A DNA stretch of 64,000 nt from Entomospira nematocerorum (GCF_028748105.1 NZ_CP118168.1:1354721-1418720), one strand, 5' to 3'. Counted from the first letter of the stretch, positions 25,780 to 35,765 are shown. Numbers and translations are program-made. The notes: generated from the letters alone by a model not told the origin.

Positions 25780-27051
25780 CTACTCTTTTACGCGGATACG
25801 TGTTAATGTATAGACAGGTAAAAGATCTGTTGAGATATTAATTGGTAATGGCATTCTAACAGCCCACCCAGCTTGTCCTGGATTTTTTTCACTAACTAGG
25901 GTATCACGATCGATGTCATAAATTTCTTTAATAGTATACATAATAGGCTTAAACTGATATGGTGTTAAAATTTCAATTTCATCCCCAATACGTAGTTTAT
26001 GCTTAAGCTCTAAAATAAAATGACTTGATGTTGTTTCTCGGATAAATCCAGCTGTTCGATAGTTACTTGTACTCTCTGTAGAGTCGTATGTTTGCGCATC
26101 TCGTCCTGCAAAACCATGAGCAAATCCAAGTGTATATCCACGATTTTGTAATGTAGCAACTTCTGCTACGAAGGGTTCTGCAGACCACGTTGTTGCATCG
26201 GAAAACCAACTATCAATGGCGTGCCGATAAATGCGAGTCACCGCACCCACGTAATAGAGACTTTTATTTCTTCCCTCAATTTTCAAGCTATCAAATCCTG
26301 CGGCTAGTACTTCATCGAGCACAGGCATCAGACATAAATCTTTAGAATTAAATAGATAAGAACCATCCTCATCCTCAAAAAGATCAAAGGGTTCCACCTC
26401 GCGTCCCTCATTCTCTGTCACGACAAGCTTAGTCGAATAACCCTTACGACAAGCATGATTACATGCACCACGATTACCGCTACGAGAATCTGTATACGCC
26501 GATATTAAACAACGTCCAGACATAGCCATGCACATAGCTCCATGAATAAAAATCTCAATTCCAAAATCACCAACTGCTCTTTTGATATCTGCGGCCTCCT
26601 TTATTGAGAGTTCCCTCGCTAATACACATAAGCTAGCACCTTGATTCTTCCAAAATTTTGCCGTATTCGCAGATGAAACATTTGCCTGTGTCGATATGTG
26701 AAGAGGAATATCCAATCCTGCTGATTTAATATAGTCAAAGACCCCTGGATCGGCAATAATAAGACCATCAGCTTTCACTTTTTGTGAAATTTCAATAAAA
26801 TAATCCAACCGTGCCTGATCCGCATCTTTAGCAAATAAGTTAAGCGTTAGATAAATTTTACGACCTAATCGATGCGTATAGGCAACGGCCTCTTCTAATT
26901 CTTCCGCAGAAAATCCTGCCTTAGCACGTAAACCTAAAGCAGGCGCTCCAACATAGACCGCATCTGCCCCATATAGAAGAGCTATCTTTAGTTTTTCAAA
27001 ATTCCCTGCAGGAGCCAATAATTCAGGCTTCTTTATACTAGTCACGTTCAC
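25780..27051 (-). CDS. U32 family (TrhP-like) protein, tRNA U34 hydroxylation
   Basis: The 423-residue protein begins KPELLAPAGNFEKLKIALLYGADAVYVG, typical of U32 proteins, and contains EIFIHGAMCMAMSGRCLIS followed by a cysteine cluster (RGACNHACRKGY). Although named as peptidases, members such as TrhP take part in forming 5-hydroxyuridine at tRNA position 34, with the cysteines thought to hold a cluster. Its length matches the single-domain TrhP/YegQ size. Its start overlaps the end of the small membrane-protein gene by 14 bp, so they are probably translated together. Confidence 0.85.
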   Translation of the reverse strand: MNVTSIKKPELLAPAGNFEKLKIALLYGADAVYVGAPALGLRAKAGFSAEELEEAVAYTHRLGRKIYLTLNLFAKDADQARLDYFIEISQKVKADGLIIADPGVFDYIKSAGLDIPLHISTQANVSSANTAKFWKNQGASLCVLARELSIKEAADIKRAVGDFGIEIFIHGAMCMAMSGRCLISAYTDSRSGNRGACNHACRKGYSTKLVVTENEGREVEPFDLFEDEDGSYLFNSKDLCLMPVLDEVLAAGFDSLKIEGRNKSLYYVGAVTRIYRHAIDSWFSDATTWSAEPFVAEVATLQNRGYTLGFAHGFAGRDAQTYDSTESTSNYRTAGFIRETTSSHFILELKHKLRIGDEIEILTPYQFKPIMYTIKEIYDIDRDTLVSEKNPGQAGWAVRMPLPINISTDLLPVYTLTRIRVKE

Positions 27052-27439
27052 GTTCTCCTTTAGTGATCATTTTTTTTAGTTCCACATGTTGCTTCTCTAA
27101 GCGAGTAATTTTCCATTCAATACTATTTAGTATCCAAAATTGAAAATGCTGCATCTTCTGTTGCTGATGCATGACAATCATCACCTTGATAGATACCAAT
27201 AAAATACCCAATTCAATGGCTAAAAATTTAGAGAATCCAGGAATAATATATCCCAATGAAAAGGTTAAAATCAATATAAGAATGAGTAATATAGAGACAA
27301 GCTTCTCTTTCCGATCTGCATGAGATCCTCCGATAGCACCCATCATACTCTTTACTTGGTCTTGTTCTGCCTTATACTCCTGAATCTCCTCATGATAATG
27401 TTCTAATAACTCATCTACTTTTTTATCATCCATTACCAT
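27038..27439 (-). CDS. Small membrane protein of unknown function
   Basis: 133 residues: an acidic helical N-terminus (about 1-40), two close membrane helices (VSILLILILILTFSLGYII and FLAIELGILLVSIKVMIVM), and a basic coiled-coil-like C-terminus (WKITRLEKQHVELKKMI). No family recognised. It overlaps the end of murD by 14 bp and the start of the U32 gene by 14 bp, so it is part of one translational chain. Two ATGs two codons apart are both possible after the GGAGG inside the murD end. Confidence 0.6.
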   Translation of the reverse strand: MVMDDKKVDELLEHYHEEIQEYKAEQDQVKSMMGAIGGSHADRKEKLVSILLILILILTFSLGYIIPGFSKFLAIELGILLVSIKVMIVMHQQQKMQHFQFWILNSIEWKITRLEKQHVELKKMITKGERERD

Positions 27440-28898
27440 TCCCCTCCTTTACTCTTTGATATACAGCAGTAGTAAATCGTTCTCCCCGATCGAACTCATT
27501 AATAAACAACCCAAAGCTTGCCACTCCTGGGCTCAGCAATAAATCTGCTTTCTGACCACGAAAGCGTTCTTGAAAGTCCGATACAATACTCTCTAATTGA
27601 GAATATCCCCCTGCATAAGGAGTTTGTGTGACGTCAAGTAATCTCGTATACTCAGCATGTGCTGTTCCCTCTAAGAGATACACAAAAGTAATTTTATGCA
27701 ATGAGGGTGTTAAGAGAGAGAGATCACTTCCCTTACTAGATCCACCAAGAATCACAATTAAAGCTCTATCACAACTTGCAATCATCTCGATAGCGGCCAT
27801 AGTTGCCTCTGGAATTGTGGCTGCACTATCATTAAAAAAACGATGATTAGCATCACTATCAATCAACTGGCAACGATACATTAAGCCAGAGTAGTCTTCT
27901 AGATCATAGTTCCAACACTCTTTATCTTGTATTAAGAGTAGAACAATCCACATAGCTTTAGCAATATTTTCGCGTAAAATACCTAATGGAATTTTATCCA
28001 TTAGATATTCCTTCTCCACATCACTTTGACGCAATACCAACGTTCTTTCATCTCTCCAATACAGTCCATCGGAATAAAGACTGGATAGAATTTCTCTAGA
28101 ATAAAATGCACTAACGCCGCCATGAATCATGGGAATGAAGTATGTGCTTGTCCGATCATCTAAATCTAATAATGCGTAACTCTTTGTATGTAGATTGCTA
28201 AAAATAATACTTTTATCCTCTGCATAGTGACGAAGATTGCCCTTATAGTAGTTGAGATGGTCGAATTTAAGATTAGTGAGCATAGCAATATCTAGTTGGA
28301 GAAGTCCTTTCCCTGCTAGATCACCTAACTGCCAACTCGAAAGCTCCAGAAGAATAATTCCTTTCTGAGCAACGGCAAGAGTCTCTAAGAAGAATATTGG
28401 TGATGTTGTGATATTCCCAGCTAAAAAAACCTCTTGATGATTTTTTTGTAATAAGTAGCTGACTAATGATACTGTTGATGATTTACCCTTACTTCCCGTG
28501 ACTGCGACAAGTTTCAAATCAGACCCATTATACTCCTTTATAGCCCAGTACTCCGTGAGAAAAAGGGAGATATCACTTTCAATGCGAGAAACCCCCGCAA
28601 GGTATATGGAATCCTTATGTACACCAGGGTTTTTGACAACAAAGTCTGCTTCTAGAAAATCTTGTGGATCATGCTTACCCAATTTCCAGGTGATATTGGA
28701 TAAGTGTTCCAATTGTTGTATGTTCTCAGCTAAAATATCTCTATCACGAAGATCGGTAACAGTAACCAGAGCCCCTGCTTCTGCTAAATATTTAGTAGCA
28801 GCTATTCCCGATCCTCTTGCATACACACCATAGCCCATGATAACAACTCGCTTACCAGCATACCGCTCTCTTCTAAATGCATGAACATCAAAGGCCAT
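27426..28898 (-). CDS. murD: UDP-N-acetylmuramoylalanine--D-glutamate ligase
   Basis: MurD adds D-glutamate to UDP-MurNAc-L-alanine in peptidoglycan precursor synthesis. The 490-residue protein has an N-terminal Rossmann-like domain (VVIMGYGVYARGSG), the ATP-binding loop VAVTGSKGKSSTVSLV, the central LLELSSWQL and TNLKFDHLNYY signatures, and the C-terminal ILGGSSKGSDLS region used to bind D-Glu. The usual GTNGKST loop here reads GSKGKSS, a modest deviation. It follows dxs by 22 bp on the same strand. Confidence 0.9.
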   Translation of the reverse strand: MAFDVHAFRRERYAGKRVVIMGYGVYARGSGIAATKYLAEAGALVTVTDLRDRDILAENIQQLEHLSNITWKLGKHDPQDFLEADFVVKNPGVHKDSIYLAGVSRIESDISLFLTEYWAIKEYNGSDLKLVAVTGSKGKSSTVSLVSYLLQKNHQEVFLAGNITTSPIFFLETLAVAQKGIILLELSSWQLGDLAGKGLLQLDIAMLTNLKFDHLNYYKGNLRHYAEDKSIIFSNLHTKSYALLDLDDRTSTYFIPMIHGGVSAFYSREILSSLYSDGLYWRDERTLVLRQSDVEKEYLMDKIPLGILRENIAKAMWIVLLLIQDKECWNYDLEDYSGLMYRCQLIDSDANHRFFNDSAATIPEATMAAIEMIASCDRALIVILGGSSKGSDLSLLTPSLHKITFVYLLEGTAHAEYTRLLDVTQTPYAGGYSQLESIVSDFQERFRGQKADLLLSPGVASFGLFINEFDRGERFTTAVYQRVKEGNGNG

Positions 28899-28920
28899 TT
28901 TTATCTCTTCCTTTTCACTT

Positions 28921-30705
28921 TTATACTGAATTCATTCTATCTTGATGTAGTAACTCTTCTGTAATAGTAGTCACTGTAGAGCAAATAGCAGTAGCATCTA
29001 ACTCCGCTATTCTCAATAACTCCTCGCGCGTAGCCTGCGGTAAAAAAGATGTCCTTACTCCTAATTGATGAAAAGATACCTTGGGCAACAATAAGGAAAA
29101 TCTTGCTGCAAAATTCACACCCCACCCACCAGACAATACACCCTCTTCAATTGTTAAAACAGCTCGATATCGAGCTAAAATATCCATCCAGTGACTTTCA
29201 TCAATAGGAGTAATAAATCGAGAGTGATAAATATGTACACGAATTCCAAGCTCTTCTAATAGTGGTAAAGCAAGCATTGCCTGTTCCGTCATTGCGCCTA
29301 GGGATACTATTAAAATCTCTACACTTCTATCATCGTGATACCAATATTCACCGCAACCCACTGTGATTGGAGATAACTTATGAGAAAGAAAGTTATCATT
29401 TATAACAAAATGTGCTTTAGGAAAACGAATAACTACCAGTGTACATTGCTGCATAGCCCAAAAAAGCATGGATTCTAACTCAGACTGACTAGCTGGAGCC
29501 ATAAAGAGTATGCTAGGTAAACTTTGGAGCAAGGCAATATCATAGATACCTTGGTGGCTCTCCCCATCTCCTGCCACTAAACCAGCACGATCAAGGGTAA
29601 TAACCATAGAAATTTGTTGCATAACTACATCATGTATTACTTGATCAATCGCCCGCTGTAAAAACGTTGCATAGAGAGCGACAATTGGTTTTTTGCCTGA
29701 TAAAGCAAGTCCACTCGCAAAACTAATAGCGTATTGCTCTGCTATTCCAACATCATAACAACGATGTGGCATCACTGCCTCTAACTGAGATATTCCTGTT
29801 CCTGTAGACATTGCTGCGGTAATTGCAACTACATCACTGTGCTCCTTAGCCAAGGAAAGAAGACTATTCGCAAATGCCTGTGTATAGCTTAATGATTCTA
29901 CTACTGGCTGATTACTACCGGCAACACCATGATACTTAATGGGATCTAATTCTGCAGGAAGGTATCCTTTCCCTTTTTGGGTTTTTGTATGAATCACAAG
30001 AGGTCTATCATAGGTCTTCGCATACGTGAGAACCTCTATTAATTCTGCAAGGTTATGCCCATCATACACTCCTATATAACTCCAACCCAAATTAGTAAAA
30101 AGATTATTCTGTGTATCAATCCCCTCTAAGTGTGTATGTAAAGCACCACAACCCGATGTAATAGACATTTGATTGTCATTGAGTAATAAAATCACTGGTA
30201 GTTGCCGATGACCAATGTCATTTAATGCCTCAAAAGCTACACCTCCTGTTAGTCCAGCGTCCCCAACAAGAGCTGTAACTCGCTCCTTTTTACGTATCTT
30301 CTCCTCCTGTCCTGCAACAATGCCAGCCGCAACGCCAAGAGAAGCAGAGGCATGACCGGTAGAAACGATATCATGCTCACTTTCTTGACGACGAGGGAAT
30401 CCAGAAATTCCATCTAGCTGTCTAATTTGAGAAAATTTATCCAAACGATCTGTTAAAATTTTATGAACATAACATTGATGTCCAACATCAAAAATTAATT
30501 TATCTTGAGGACTGTCAAACACATAATGCCAAGCTAGTATCAGCTCCACACTTCCTAGGTTACTGCTTAAATGTCCCCCGGATTGCAGTAAAGATGTCAC
30601 CATTATTGCACGTAAATCACTAGCAATGGTGATTAATTCTTCTATAGACTGTTTTTTTATATATTCAAGAGAGTAGCTTCTCTGGGTTGTTTCACTATTA
30701 ATCAT
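28921..30705 (-). CDS. dxs: 1-deoxy-D-xylulose-5-phosphate synthase
   Basis: Dxs condenses pyruvate and glyceraldehyde 3-phosphate with thiamine diphosphate, the first MEP-pathway step; ispE of the same pathway is at 12.7 kb. Visible are the N-terminal GGHLSSNLGSVELILAWHYVF, FDVGHQCYVHKILT, the TPP-binding GDAGLTGGVAFEALNDIG (GDG usually; here GDA), the glutamate of VGIAEQYAISFASGLAL and the C-terminal transketolase domain. I start at the ATG at 30705, which has GAGGA about 7 nt upstream; the ATG six codons earlier has none. The length (about 594) is normal. Confidence 0.93.
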   Translation of the reverse strand: MINSETTQRSYSLEYIKKQSIEELITIASDLRAIMVTSLLQSGGHLSSNLGSVELILAWHYVFDSPQDKLIFDVGHQCYVHKILTDRLDKFSQIRQLDGISGFPRRQESEHDIVSTGHASASLGVAAGIVAGQEEKIRKKERVTALVGDAGLTGGVAFEALNDIGHRQLPVILLLNDNQMSITSGCGALHTHLEGIDTQNNLFTNLGWSYIGVYDGHNLAELIEVLTYAKTYDRPLVIHTKTQKGKGYLPAELDPIKYHGVAGSNQPVVESLSYTQAFANSLLSLAKEHSDVVAITAAMSTGTGISQLEAVMPHRCYDVGIAEQYAISFASGLALSGKKPIVALYATFLQRAIDQVIHDVVMQQISMVITLDRAGLVAGDGESHQGIYDIALLQSLPSILFMAPASQSELESMLFWAMQQCTLVVIRFPKAHFVINDNFLSHKLSPITVGCGEYWYHDDRSVEILIVSLGAMTEQAMLALPLLEELGIRVHIYHSRFITPIDESHWMDILARYRAVLTIEEGVLSGGWGVNFAARFSLLLPKVSFHQLGVRTSFLPQATREELLRIAELDATAICSTVTTITEELLHQDRMNSV

Positions 30706-30781
30706 AATATTATCCTCATTCATTGTAGCAAATGCACTCTATTAACGCAAGTATTTTATTGGTATTACCCTATAAAACTAA

Positions 30782-31633
30782 CTATAGATAACTAATTCTG
30801 AAATATTGTTTTTTTTGAAAGCCTAACTTACGATATAATTTGTAAGCACCAATATTATCAACCTTCACAAAAAGAGTTAACCCTTTCGGATGATTCATAT
30901 ACAGCTTCATGAGCTCAGATAGTAATATTGTAGCTAAGCCCTTCATTCTAAATCGAGGATCTGTGTACACTCCGGCAACTTGATCATAGCTTCGACCCAT
31001 AATATTAATAGAAAGTTTTGTGAGTACATGTCTTTTATACTCTAAGTGATAGCCGACCTCATCATGTAATCTTCGTTGAAAATGCAGTGCTATAGCCGTA
31101 TCAGTCATAATATGCTGTTTAGCAACCATAACCTCTTCTTTTTGATAGCCAACCTCCAAAGGTAGTAATCGCTGAAAATCTTGGATTAAACTTTTTTTGA
31201 AAGAAAAATTTTGCGCAAGATCTCGTATCCCATAAGACTCTCTCACTTGATCTAAAGACATTAAAAAATAGTCAACAGCAATAAAATGGCGACTCTTTCC
31301 GTATATATTCTCTATCTGCTCTATAATTTGAGGATGACCAATCAAACAATAAGGACGCTCCCATCTACCCAATAAAATTTCATGCAGAATGACACTATCT
31401 GTAGATATAACGTCTAACACATCTGCCAGTAATCTTCTATCCCTATCTAAGGCTAAGACCCCTACCAAACGAAGAGATCTATATCCCAAAAGAAATTTAT
31501 CTTGTAAGCTTTTACTCTCCAAAGCTTTATAATACAATTTTGCAAGATAGAGATTAGCCCATTCTCGTTCATAGAAATATTGAGCTAATTGACTCGCATC
31601 AGAAGAGTCACACCATAATGTCCATCTTACCAC
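30782..31633 (-). CDS. GNAT family N-acetyltransferase
   Basis: A 283-residue protein with a variable N-terminal half and a C-terminal GNAT fold. The acetyl-CoA loop is seen in VAGVYTDPRFRMKGLATILLSELM (R/Q-x-x-G-x-A type), then VKVDNIGAYKLYRKLGF, the classic last strand-helix of the family. The N-terminal half may be a second, degenerate GNAT lobe. The substrate is unknown. It starts 5 bp after trxB ends, so the two are likely co-transcribed. Confidence 0.8.
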   Translation of the reverse strand: MVRWTLWCDSSDASQLAQYFYEREWANLYLAKLYYKALESKSLQDKFLLGYRSLRLVGVLALDRDRRLLADVLDVISTDSVILHEILLGRWERPYCLIGHPQIIEQIENIYGKSRHFIAVDYFLMSLDQVRESYGIRDLAQNFSFKKSLIQDFQRLLPLEVGYQKEEVMVAKQHIMTDTAIALHFQRRLHDEVGYHLEYKRHVLTKLSINIMGRSYDQVAGVYTDPRFRMKGLATILLSELMKLYMNHPKGLTLFVKVDNIGAYKLYRKLGFQKKQYFRISYL

Positions 31634-31638
31634 TCCAG

Positions 31639-32577
31639 TTAGTCCTTTAACTGTTCCTCATACTTCAAATCACCCACATACTCACCAGCTTTATGAGCTG
31701 CAAGCGCTCCATCAGCACAAGCAGTAACTACCTGCCTAAATTCTGTATCACGAACATCTCCTGCCGCATAGATACCCTTAATGGAACTTTCTAACTTGTC
31801 ATTTGTCTTAATATAGCCAGTATCCGTCTTCTCTAAATATGGAAATAACTCTGTCTGCGGATTAGTACCCACAAAAATGAAAACTGCCGCAAATTCTTCT
31901 TCATACTCACGATGCTCTTGATTATGCCACAGCTGTACACGTTCGACATTAGTCGCTCCAAGGATCGCCCGTAACTCCGTGAAGGTACGTAGTTCAATAT
32001 TAGGATTCTGTAAAACTCTCTCTACAAGATAGTGTTGTGCGCGAAATTTATCTCTACGATGAATTAAGACGATTCGATGACTTAGACCACTTAAATAGAG
32101 TGCGTCTGTAAAGGCCGTATCACCACCACCAACTACCAAGATAGGCTTATTCTTAAAAAATGGTCCATCACATGTAGCACAGTAACTCACACCCTTACCA
32201 AAAAGACGCTCCTCGCCTTCTACTCCTAAGAGAGCATAACGAGCTCCAGTAGCAATAATAACAGCATACGCCTCGTATGTGTCACCACTGCGTAATTGAA
32301 TAACATGTTTTTTATCCCGTTGTGTAACAGACTCTACCATCCCAAGGACAAACTCTACGCCAAAGTCTTTTGCCTGTTGCTCCATAATCTGAGCAAAATC
32401 GAACCCATTGATAGAGAGTATGCCTGGATAATTATCTAAAGTTTCAATGAGCAAACTTTGTCCACCGCTCATTGCTCCATCAAAAATCACACAATGAAGA
32501 CCAGCTCGCGCACAATACTGTCCAGCGGCTAACCCCGCAGGACCTGCTCCAATAATTGCAATATCTATATTTTTCAT
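31639..32577 (-). CDS. trxB: Thioredoxin reductase
   Basis: TrxB passes electrons from NADPH through FAD to thioredoxin. The 312-residue flavoprotein has the N-terminal FAD fold IAIIGAGPAGLAAGQYC, the redox-active pair Cys133-Ala-Thr-Cys136 (SYCATCDGPFF), the NADPH fold VVGGGDTAFTDALYLSG and the FAD tail GIYAAGDVRD. Thioredoxin would also serve the thioredoxin-dependent ArsC encoded at 60.8 kb. No thioredoxin gene is nearby. Confidence 0.95.
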   Translation of the reverse strand: MKNIDIAIIGAGPAGLAAGQYCARAGLHCVIFDGAMSGGQSLLIETLDNYPGILSINGFDFAQIMEQQAKDFGVEFVLGMVESVTQRDKKHVIQLRSGDTYEAYAVIIATGARYALLGVEGEERLFGKGVSYCATCDGPFFKNKPILVVGGGDTAFTDALYLSGLSHRIVLIHRRDKFRAQHYLVERVLQNPNIELRTFTELRAILGATNVERVQLWHNQEHREYEEEFAAVFIFVGTNPQTELFPYLEKTDTGYIKTNDKLESSIKGIYAAGDVRDTEFRQVVTACADGALAAHKAGEYVGDLKYEEQLKD

Positions 32578-32620
32578 GATAGCCTCAAAATAAGTTTATT
32601 CGCAAAAAAAAACAAGATCA

Positions 32621-33511
32621 TCATGACAGCTCGAATGTCGATTGAATCATAAACAAACGATATCCCCGCTTATATAAATCCTCAGGAATATCTCTTGACT
32701 TTAAGTATCGTGTGCGAACCTGCATTGCCACCATTTCACCACTAATATTAGCTTCTAAAACGATAAAATAGGGAAATCCATTAGCCAAGGCTTCTTGCCG
32801 TGATGTATCAAGAGCCAATAGGAATGGCCAGCGCTTTGATGCCTCATTCTGAAACGTTACAACATTAATACTCTCATTAAGAGAGCTATCAAAAGTTAGG
32901 CGTAATCGAGCCTCTGCTCGTAAGTCCGAGTTGACAACTGAAGGAGAAATCCATGGATGACGATATTGATGTCGAACTTCCGCCACATTAAATTCAACTT
33001 GATCTTGATCCATTTGTGAGCTCATACGTGCATAGCGACTTGCTTCACTCTCTTCGTTATAGAAAAACGCTATTGCATAGTATCCACGTCTCATACCACT
33101 ACGATCGGGAGCTGTCTCAATTTGAATATCTTGTCCCCTAAGTTGAAAAGCTGTCGCCCATAACTCAAAGGCAGCAGGATTAAATGCTATGGACTCCTGA
33201 TGAATCAGAATGAAATGATCAAAATTTAATTTACTTGATAAATCGCTGATGGCACTAATAACTGCTGTATTGATATCTAAGGGAAAATCATTTACCTCAA
33301 TCATTAAAGCATAAAAATTAGGATAACGACTTACTGCTGGAGAGAGTTCCTCAAAATCATAACGACCCAAATTCTTCTGTGTGGGTGAGAAGACTAATAA
33401 ACCAATGAGAACTATACTCAAACCGCTAATCACCATGATGAGTTTATGACTCATTTGCCGTCTTCTATATTGTAGCGATCTCTTCACAACGTACCCTTCT
33501 TTAAAATCCAA
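32621..33511 (-). CDS. Membrane-anchored protein of unknown function
   Basis: The 296-residue product has a basic cytoplasmic N-terminus (SLQYRRRQ), one membrane helix (LIMVISGLSIVLIGLLVFS, about 24-42) and a long extracytoplasmic domain, mixed alpha/beta, with repeated R-x-R stretches toward the end (VRTRYLKSRDIPEDLY). No motif or family is recognised. Its start overlaps the end of the dolichol-kinase-like gene by 11 bp, suggesting translational coupling. Confidence 0.6.
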   Translation of the reverse strand: MDFKEGYVVKRSLQYRRRQMSHKLIMVISGLSIVLIGLLVFSPTQKNLGRYDFEELSPAVSRYPNFYALMIEVNDFPLDINTAVISAISDLSSKLNFDHFILIHQESIAFNPAAFELWATAFQLRGQDIQIETAPDRSGMRRGYYAIAFFYNEESEASRYARMSSQMDQDQVEFNVAEVRHQYRHPWISPSVVNSDLRAEARLRLTFDSSLNESINVVTFQNEASKRWPFLLALDTSRQEALANGFPYFIVLEANISGEMVAMQVRTRYLKSRDIPEDLYKRGYRLFMIQSTFELS

Positions 33512-34106
33512 AACGATAACTGATCATGCCAACAATGATAGGAATCGCAATATTATCAAAACTTTTTAATGGCAAAGCCTCAACAACCGTTACAACGATA
33601 GCAATAATCACACTCAAAGGTAAATGACCCTTACTAAAAATCCATGTTGTGACAAATACAGCTACAAAACAACTCAGAGATCCCTCTACACTCTTTCCTT
33701 GCAAAAAAGCTGGCCTTGTTTTCCCAAATAAGCGTCCAACTAAGCTCGCAAGTCCATCCCCAAAAGCTAAGGCAGCTACCGCAATTCGAGCAGCTACAGG
33801 TGGAAAAAATATAAACGCACACATAACACCTATAGAAAGCGTTATAGGTCCTAGAGCTGGACGATCCTCTTCATTTCCACGTTTAGTTAGCGCAACAATT
33901 TGAGTAATAAGTGATTTTCCACCACGAATTAATCGTAAAGACTCGGCGAATATATACACCAACGTGACAAATACTAAAATAGAAATAAGTAGCGGTAAAC
34001 TATACTTTGCCACAAAAATAGAGAGTATACTCCCCATATGAATGACTTTACGCATCAACTCTTGCCTTGCTGTCTCCCAGAACTCTTTTTGCTGATGATT
34101 CTGCAC
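33501..34106 (-). CDS. Polyprenol/phytol kinase-like (SEC59/CDP-transferase clade) membrane protein
   Basis: A 201-residue protein with five or six membrane helices. RKVIHMGSI near the start, then AALAFGDGLASLVGRLFGKTR with GKSVEGSLSCF and VEALPLKSFDNIAIP, is the pattern of dolichol kinase, phytol kinase and related phosphatidate-cytidylyltransferase-like enzymes that use CTP on lipid alcohols. The substrate is unknown; undecaprenol phosphorylation is one possibility given nearby isoprenoid and peptidoglycan genes. GTG start with AGGGG 9-10 nt upstream. First gene of the leftward 34-24 kb run. Confidence 0.72.
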   Translation of the reverse strand: MQNHQQKEFWETARQELMRKVIHMGSILSIFVAKYSLPLLISILVFVTLVYIFAESLRLIRGGKSLITQIVALTKRGNEEDRPALGPITLSIGVMCAFIFFPPVAARIAVAALAFGDGLASLVGRLFGKTRPAFLQGKSVEGSLSCFVAVFVTTWIFSKGHLPLSVIIAIVVTVVEALPLKSFDNIAIPIIVGMISYRFGF

Positions 34107-34136
34107 GCGCCAACCCCTATCTCTTTAAGCATTTTT

Positions 34137-34164
34137 ATTATATCACAGAATCGATAAAAATCAA
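34137..34164 (-). promoter_or_regulatory. Promoter for the leftward 34.1-23.7 kb gene run
   Basis: On the minus strand: TTGATT, 16-bp spacer, TATAAT, followed by a leader of about 25 nt before the GTG at 34106. Further promoters within the run are likely. Confidence 0.65.
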
Positions 34165-34221
34165 TAGAAATCCCTATATTTTACCTAAACTTTTCTTTTT
34201 TTCATACGATACTTAAGTCAA

Positions 34222-34866
34222 ATGAGGCAATCCTTCTCGCATCACAAAAGTTCTGATTGGGCAATACTCTTGCAATCACAAAGAAATAATTATCACATAC
34301 ACCTCACCTTACTAACCAAGACATATGGTATGCAAAAAAATTATATTAGTCTCTCTACCCATGTTAATCCATGGCAATCTCTGAAACCTGCCTCCCTGAT
34401 ACATGCTTTCCTACACATGCGTGGTAATGGATCTGTTCAGATAGGTGATATAATAGAATCACATCCATTTCTATATATTCAACATGATTTATCTCGCTTT
34501 AGTCGATTTGCTTTTTGGTCAGAGTCACTTATTCTTAGTATGAATAGTGGCAATGATATCCATGCCTTTCTCCTAATCTACTCCTTTATCCAGTGGCTGA
34601 ACATCGAGAGTATTCCTCCAACACACTTAGATAGCCTTTTTCTCTATTACTTTCTACTCATCAACGGCTCCCTACCTGAAAACCTTCGTACGCTCCCCTC
34701 CATGGCATACTTGAAATCTATCTCCATCCATGAACTCCAACAATATTTATGTACCATTGCGGACGACAATAGCCTATATCGTCACCTGCTTCAGCTCTAT
34801 CAGGCATACATGCCAGTCATCCCTAAAAGCTTTCAGCAAGTAAAAGCCTATGACGTATTCATATAA
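34222..34866 (+). CDS. RecO-like recombination/repair protein, divergent
   Basis: The 214-residue protein has the outline of RecO: an N-terminal OB-fold-like stretch (WAILLQSQRNNYHIHLTLLTKTYGMQKNYIS), a Lys-Pro-Ala-Ser-Leu segment where RecO has LQPF, then a helical C-terminal part. RecO loads RecA on gapped DNA. The zinc-binding cysteines found in some RecO proteins are missing, as in many others. No Shine-Dalgarno is seen and a TACGAT lies 11 nt before the ATG, so the leader may be very short. The call is by pattern and length only. It overlaps the next gene by 17 bp. Confidence 0.45.
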   Translation: MRQSFSHHKSSDWAILLQSQRNNYHIHLTLLTKTYGMQKNYISLSTHVNPWQSLKPASLIHAFLHMRGNGSVQIGDIIESHPFLYIQHDLSRFSRFAFWSESLILSMNSGNDIHAFLLIYSFIQWLNIESIPPTHLDSLFLYYFLLINGSLPENLRTLPSMAYLKSISIHELQQYLCTIADDNSLYRHLLQLYQAYMPVIPKSFQQVKAYDVFI

Positions 34867-35404
34867 ATGGTTCTTACTATCTATAAAGTTGTTATTATCC
34901 ACGATGCCACTCTTTGCCAATGAGGTTACTATTACGCCCATGGGTTGGTCTAGCGATGGAAAATTGGCTCTCGCAATCATCCACCCGAATCCTAGAGATG
35001 GATACGATGCCTCCTACTTTATTGTTGATCTTATTGATGACATCATATTAGCACAATTTGACGAAATGGCAGAAACAGATCAAAAAGCCCTAGTACGACT
35101 AGAATCACGATGGTGGTCACCCATGCAACAATTAATGAAAAATCACAAAATACAACCTGTAGAAACTCAAGAACAGCTGCCTCAATCCTTCGAAGCATAT
35201 AAGAGAAACTATCAACTGCTGCTACAGCCTAATCAACTCATCCTCATGCACAATCAGAAAAAAAAAGTGATTCTCTCCCCAGTACATACATCAGCACAGC
35301 TACTTAATGTATACTTGAGCCCACACGAGGCACGCATTGCTATCATTCTTAAGGTTCATGACCAAATTTTCATCTATGGAAGTAATCTCTTAGTTGGATT
35401 TTAG
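34850..35404 (+). CDS. Exported protein of unknown function
   Basis: A 184-residue protein with a signal peptide (KWFLLSIKLLLSTMPLFANE, cleavage near residue 24). The mature part has beta-strand-like segments (VTITPMGWSSDGKLALAII and ARIAIILKVHDQIFIYGS) that resemble the repeated blades of exported beta-propeller proteins in spirochaetes, but it is too short for a full propeller. It overlaps the recO-like gene by 17 bp and is probably co-transcribed with it. Confidence 0.5.
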   Translation: MTYSYKWFLLSIKLLLSTMPLFANEVTITPMGWSSDGKLALAIIHPNPRDGYDASYFIVDLIDDIILAQFDEMAETDQKALVRLESRWWSPMQQLMKNHKIQPVETQEQLPQSFEAYKRNYQLLLQPNQLILMHNQKKKVILSPVHTSAQLLNVYLSPHEARIAIILKVHDQIFIYGSNLLVGF

Positions 35405-35620
35405 TCTATGAAAATTTATATTAACCCGAGTAGATAATTGTATACCAAAGTTAATCACAGCCAAAGAAAAAATTAAGCACGTTCTTTTATCTTTGCAAAT
35501 TTCAAAAAATAACGAGGCTTATCTAAATTTTATTTTCAAAAATTCACCAATAAAATACTTAACACCTCTCTCTCCCATAATAGAGATATCATATCATCCG
35601 TAATATTATTATGAGGAATG

Positions 35621-35655
35621 AAAAAAAGAGACAGTCTTTATGGAGAGACTGTCTC
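35621..35655 (-). terminator. Leftward intrinsic terminator with no leftward gene
   Basis: On the minus strand, GAGACAGTCT and its perfect complement (10-bp stem, 8-nt loop) are followed at once by seven U residues. On the plus strand no U-tract follows. No leftward gene lies upstream of it; ackA is rightward. Confidence 0.6.
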
Positions 35656-35736
35656 CTTCGAGGCTGGTCTTTAATAATAACAATTAGGTATTAAGTAAGG
35701 CGAAGAATAAGAAAGATTGTCCTTTCTCTATTTTAG

Positions 35737-35765
35737 TTGATTTTTTCGCTTTTATAGGCTATCAT
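35737..35765 (+). promoter_or_regulatory. ackA promoter
   Basis: TTGATT, 17-bp spacer, TATCAT, giving a leader of about 60 nt before the ATG at 35835. Confidence 0.6.
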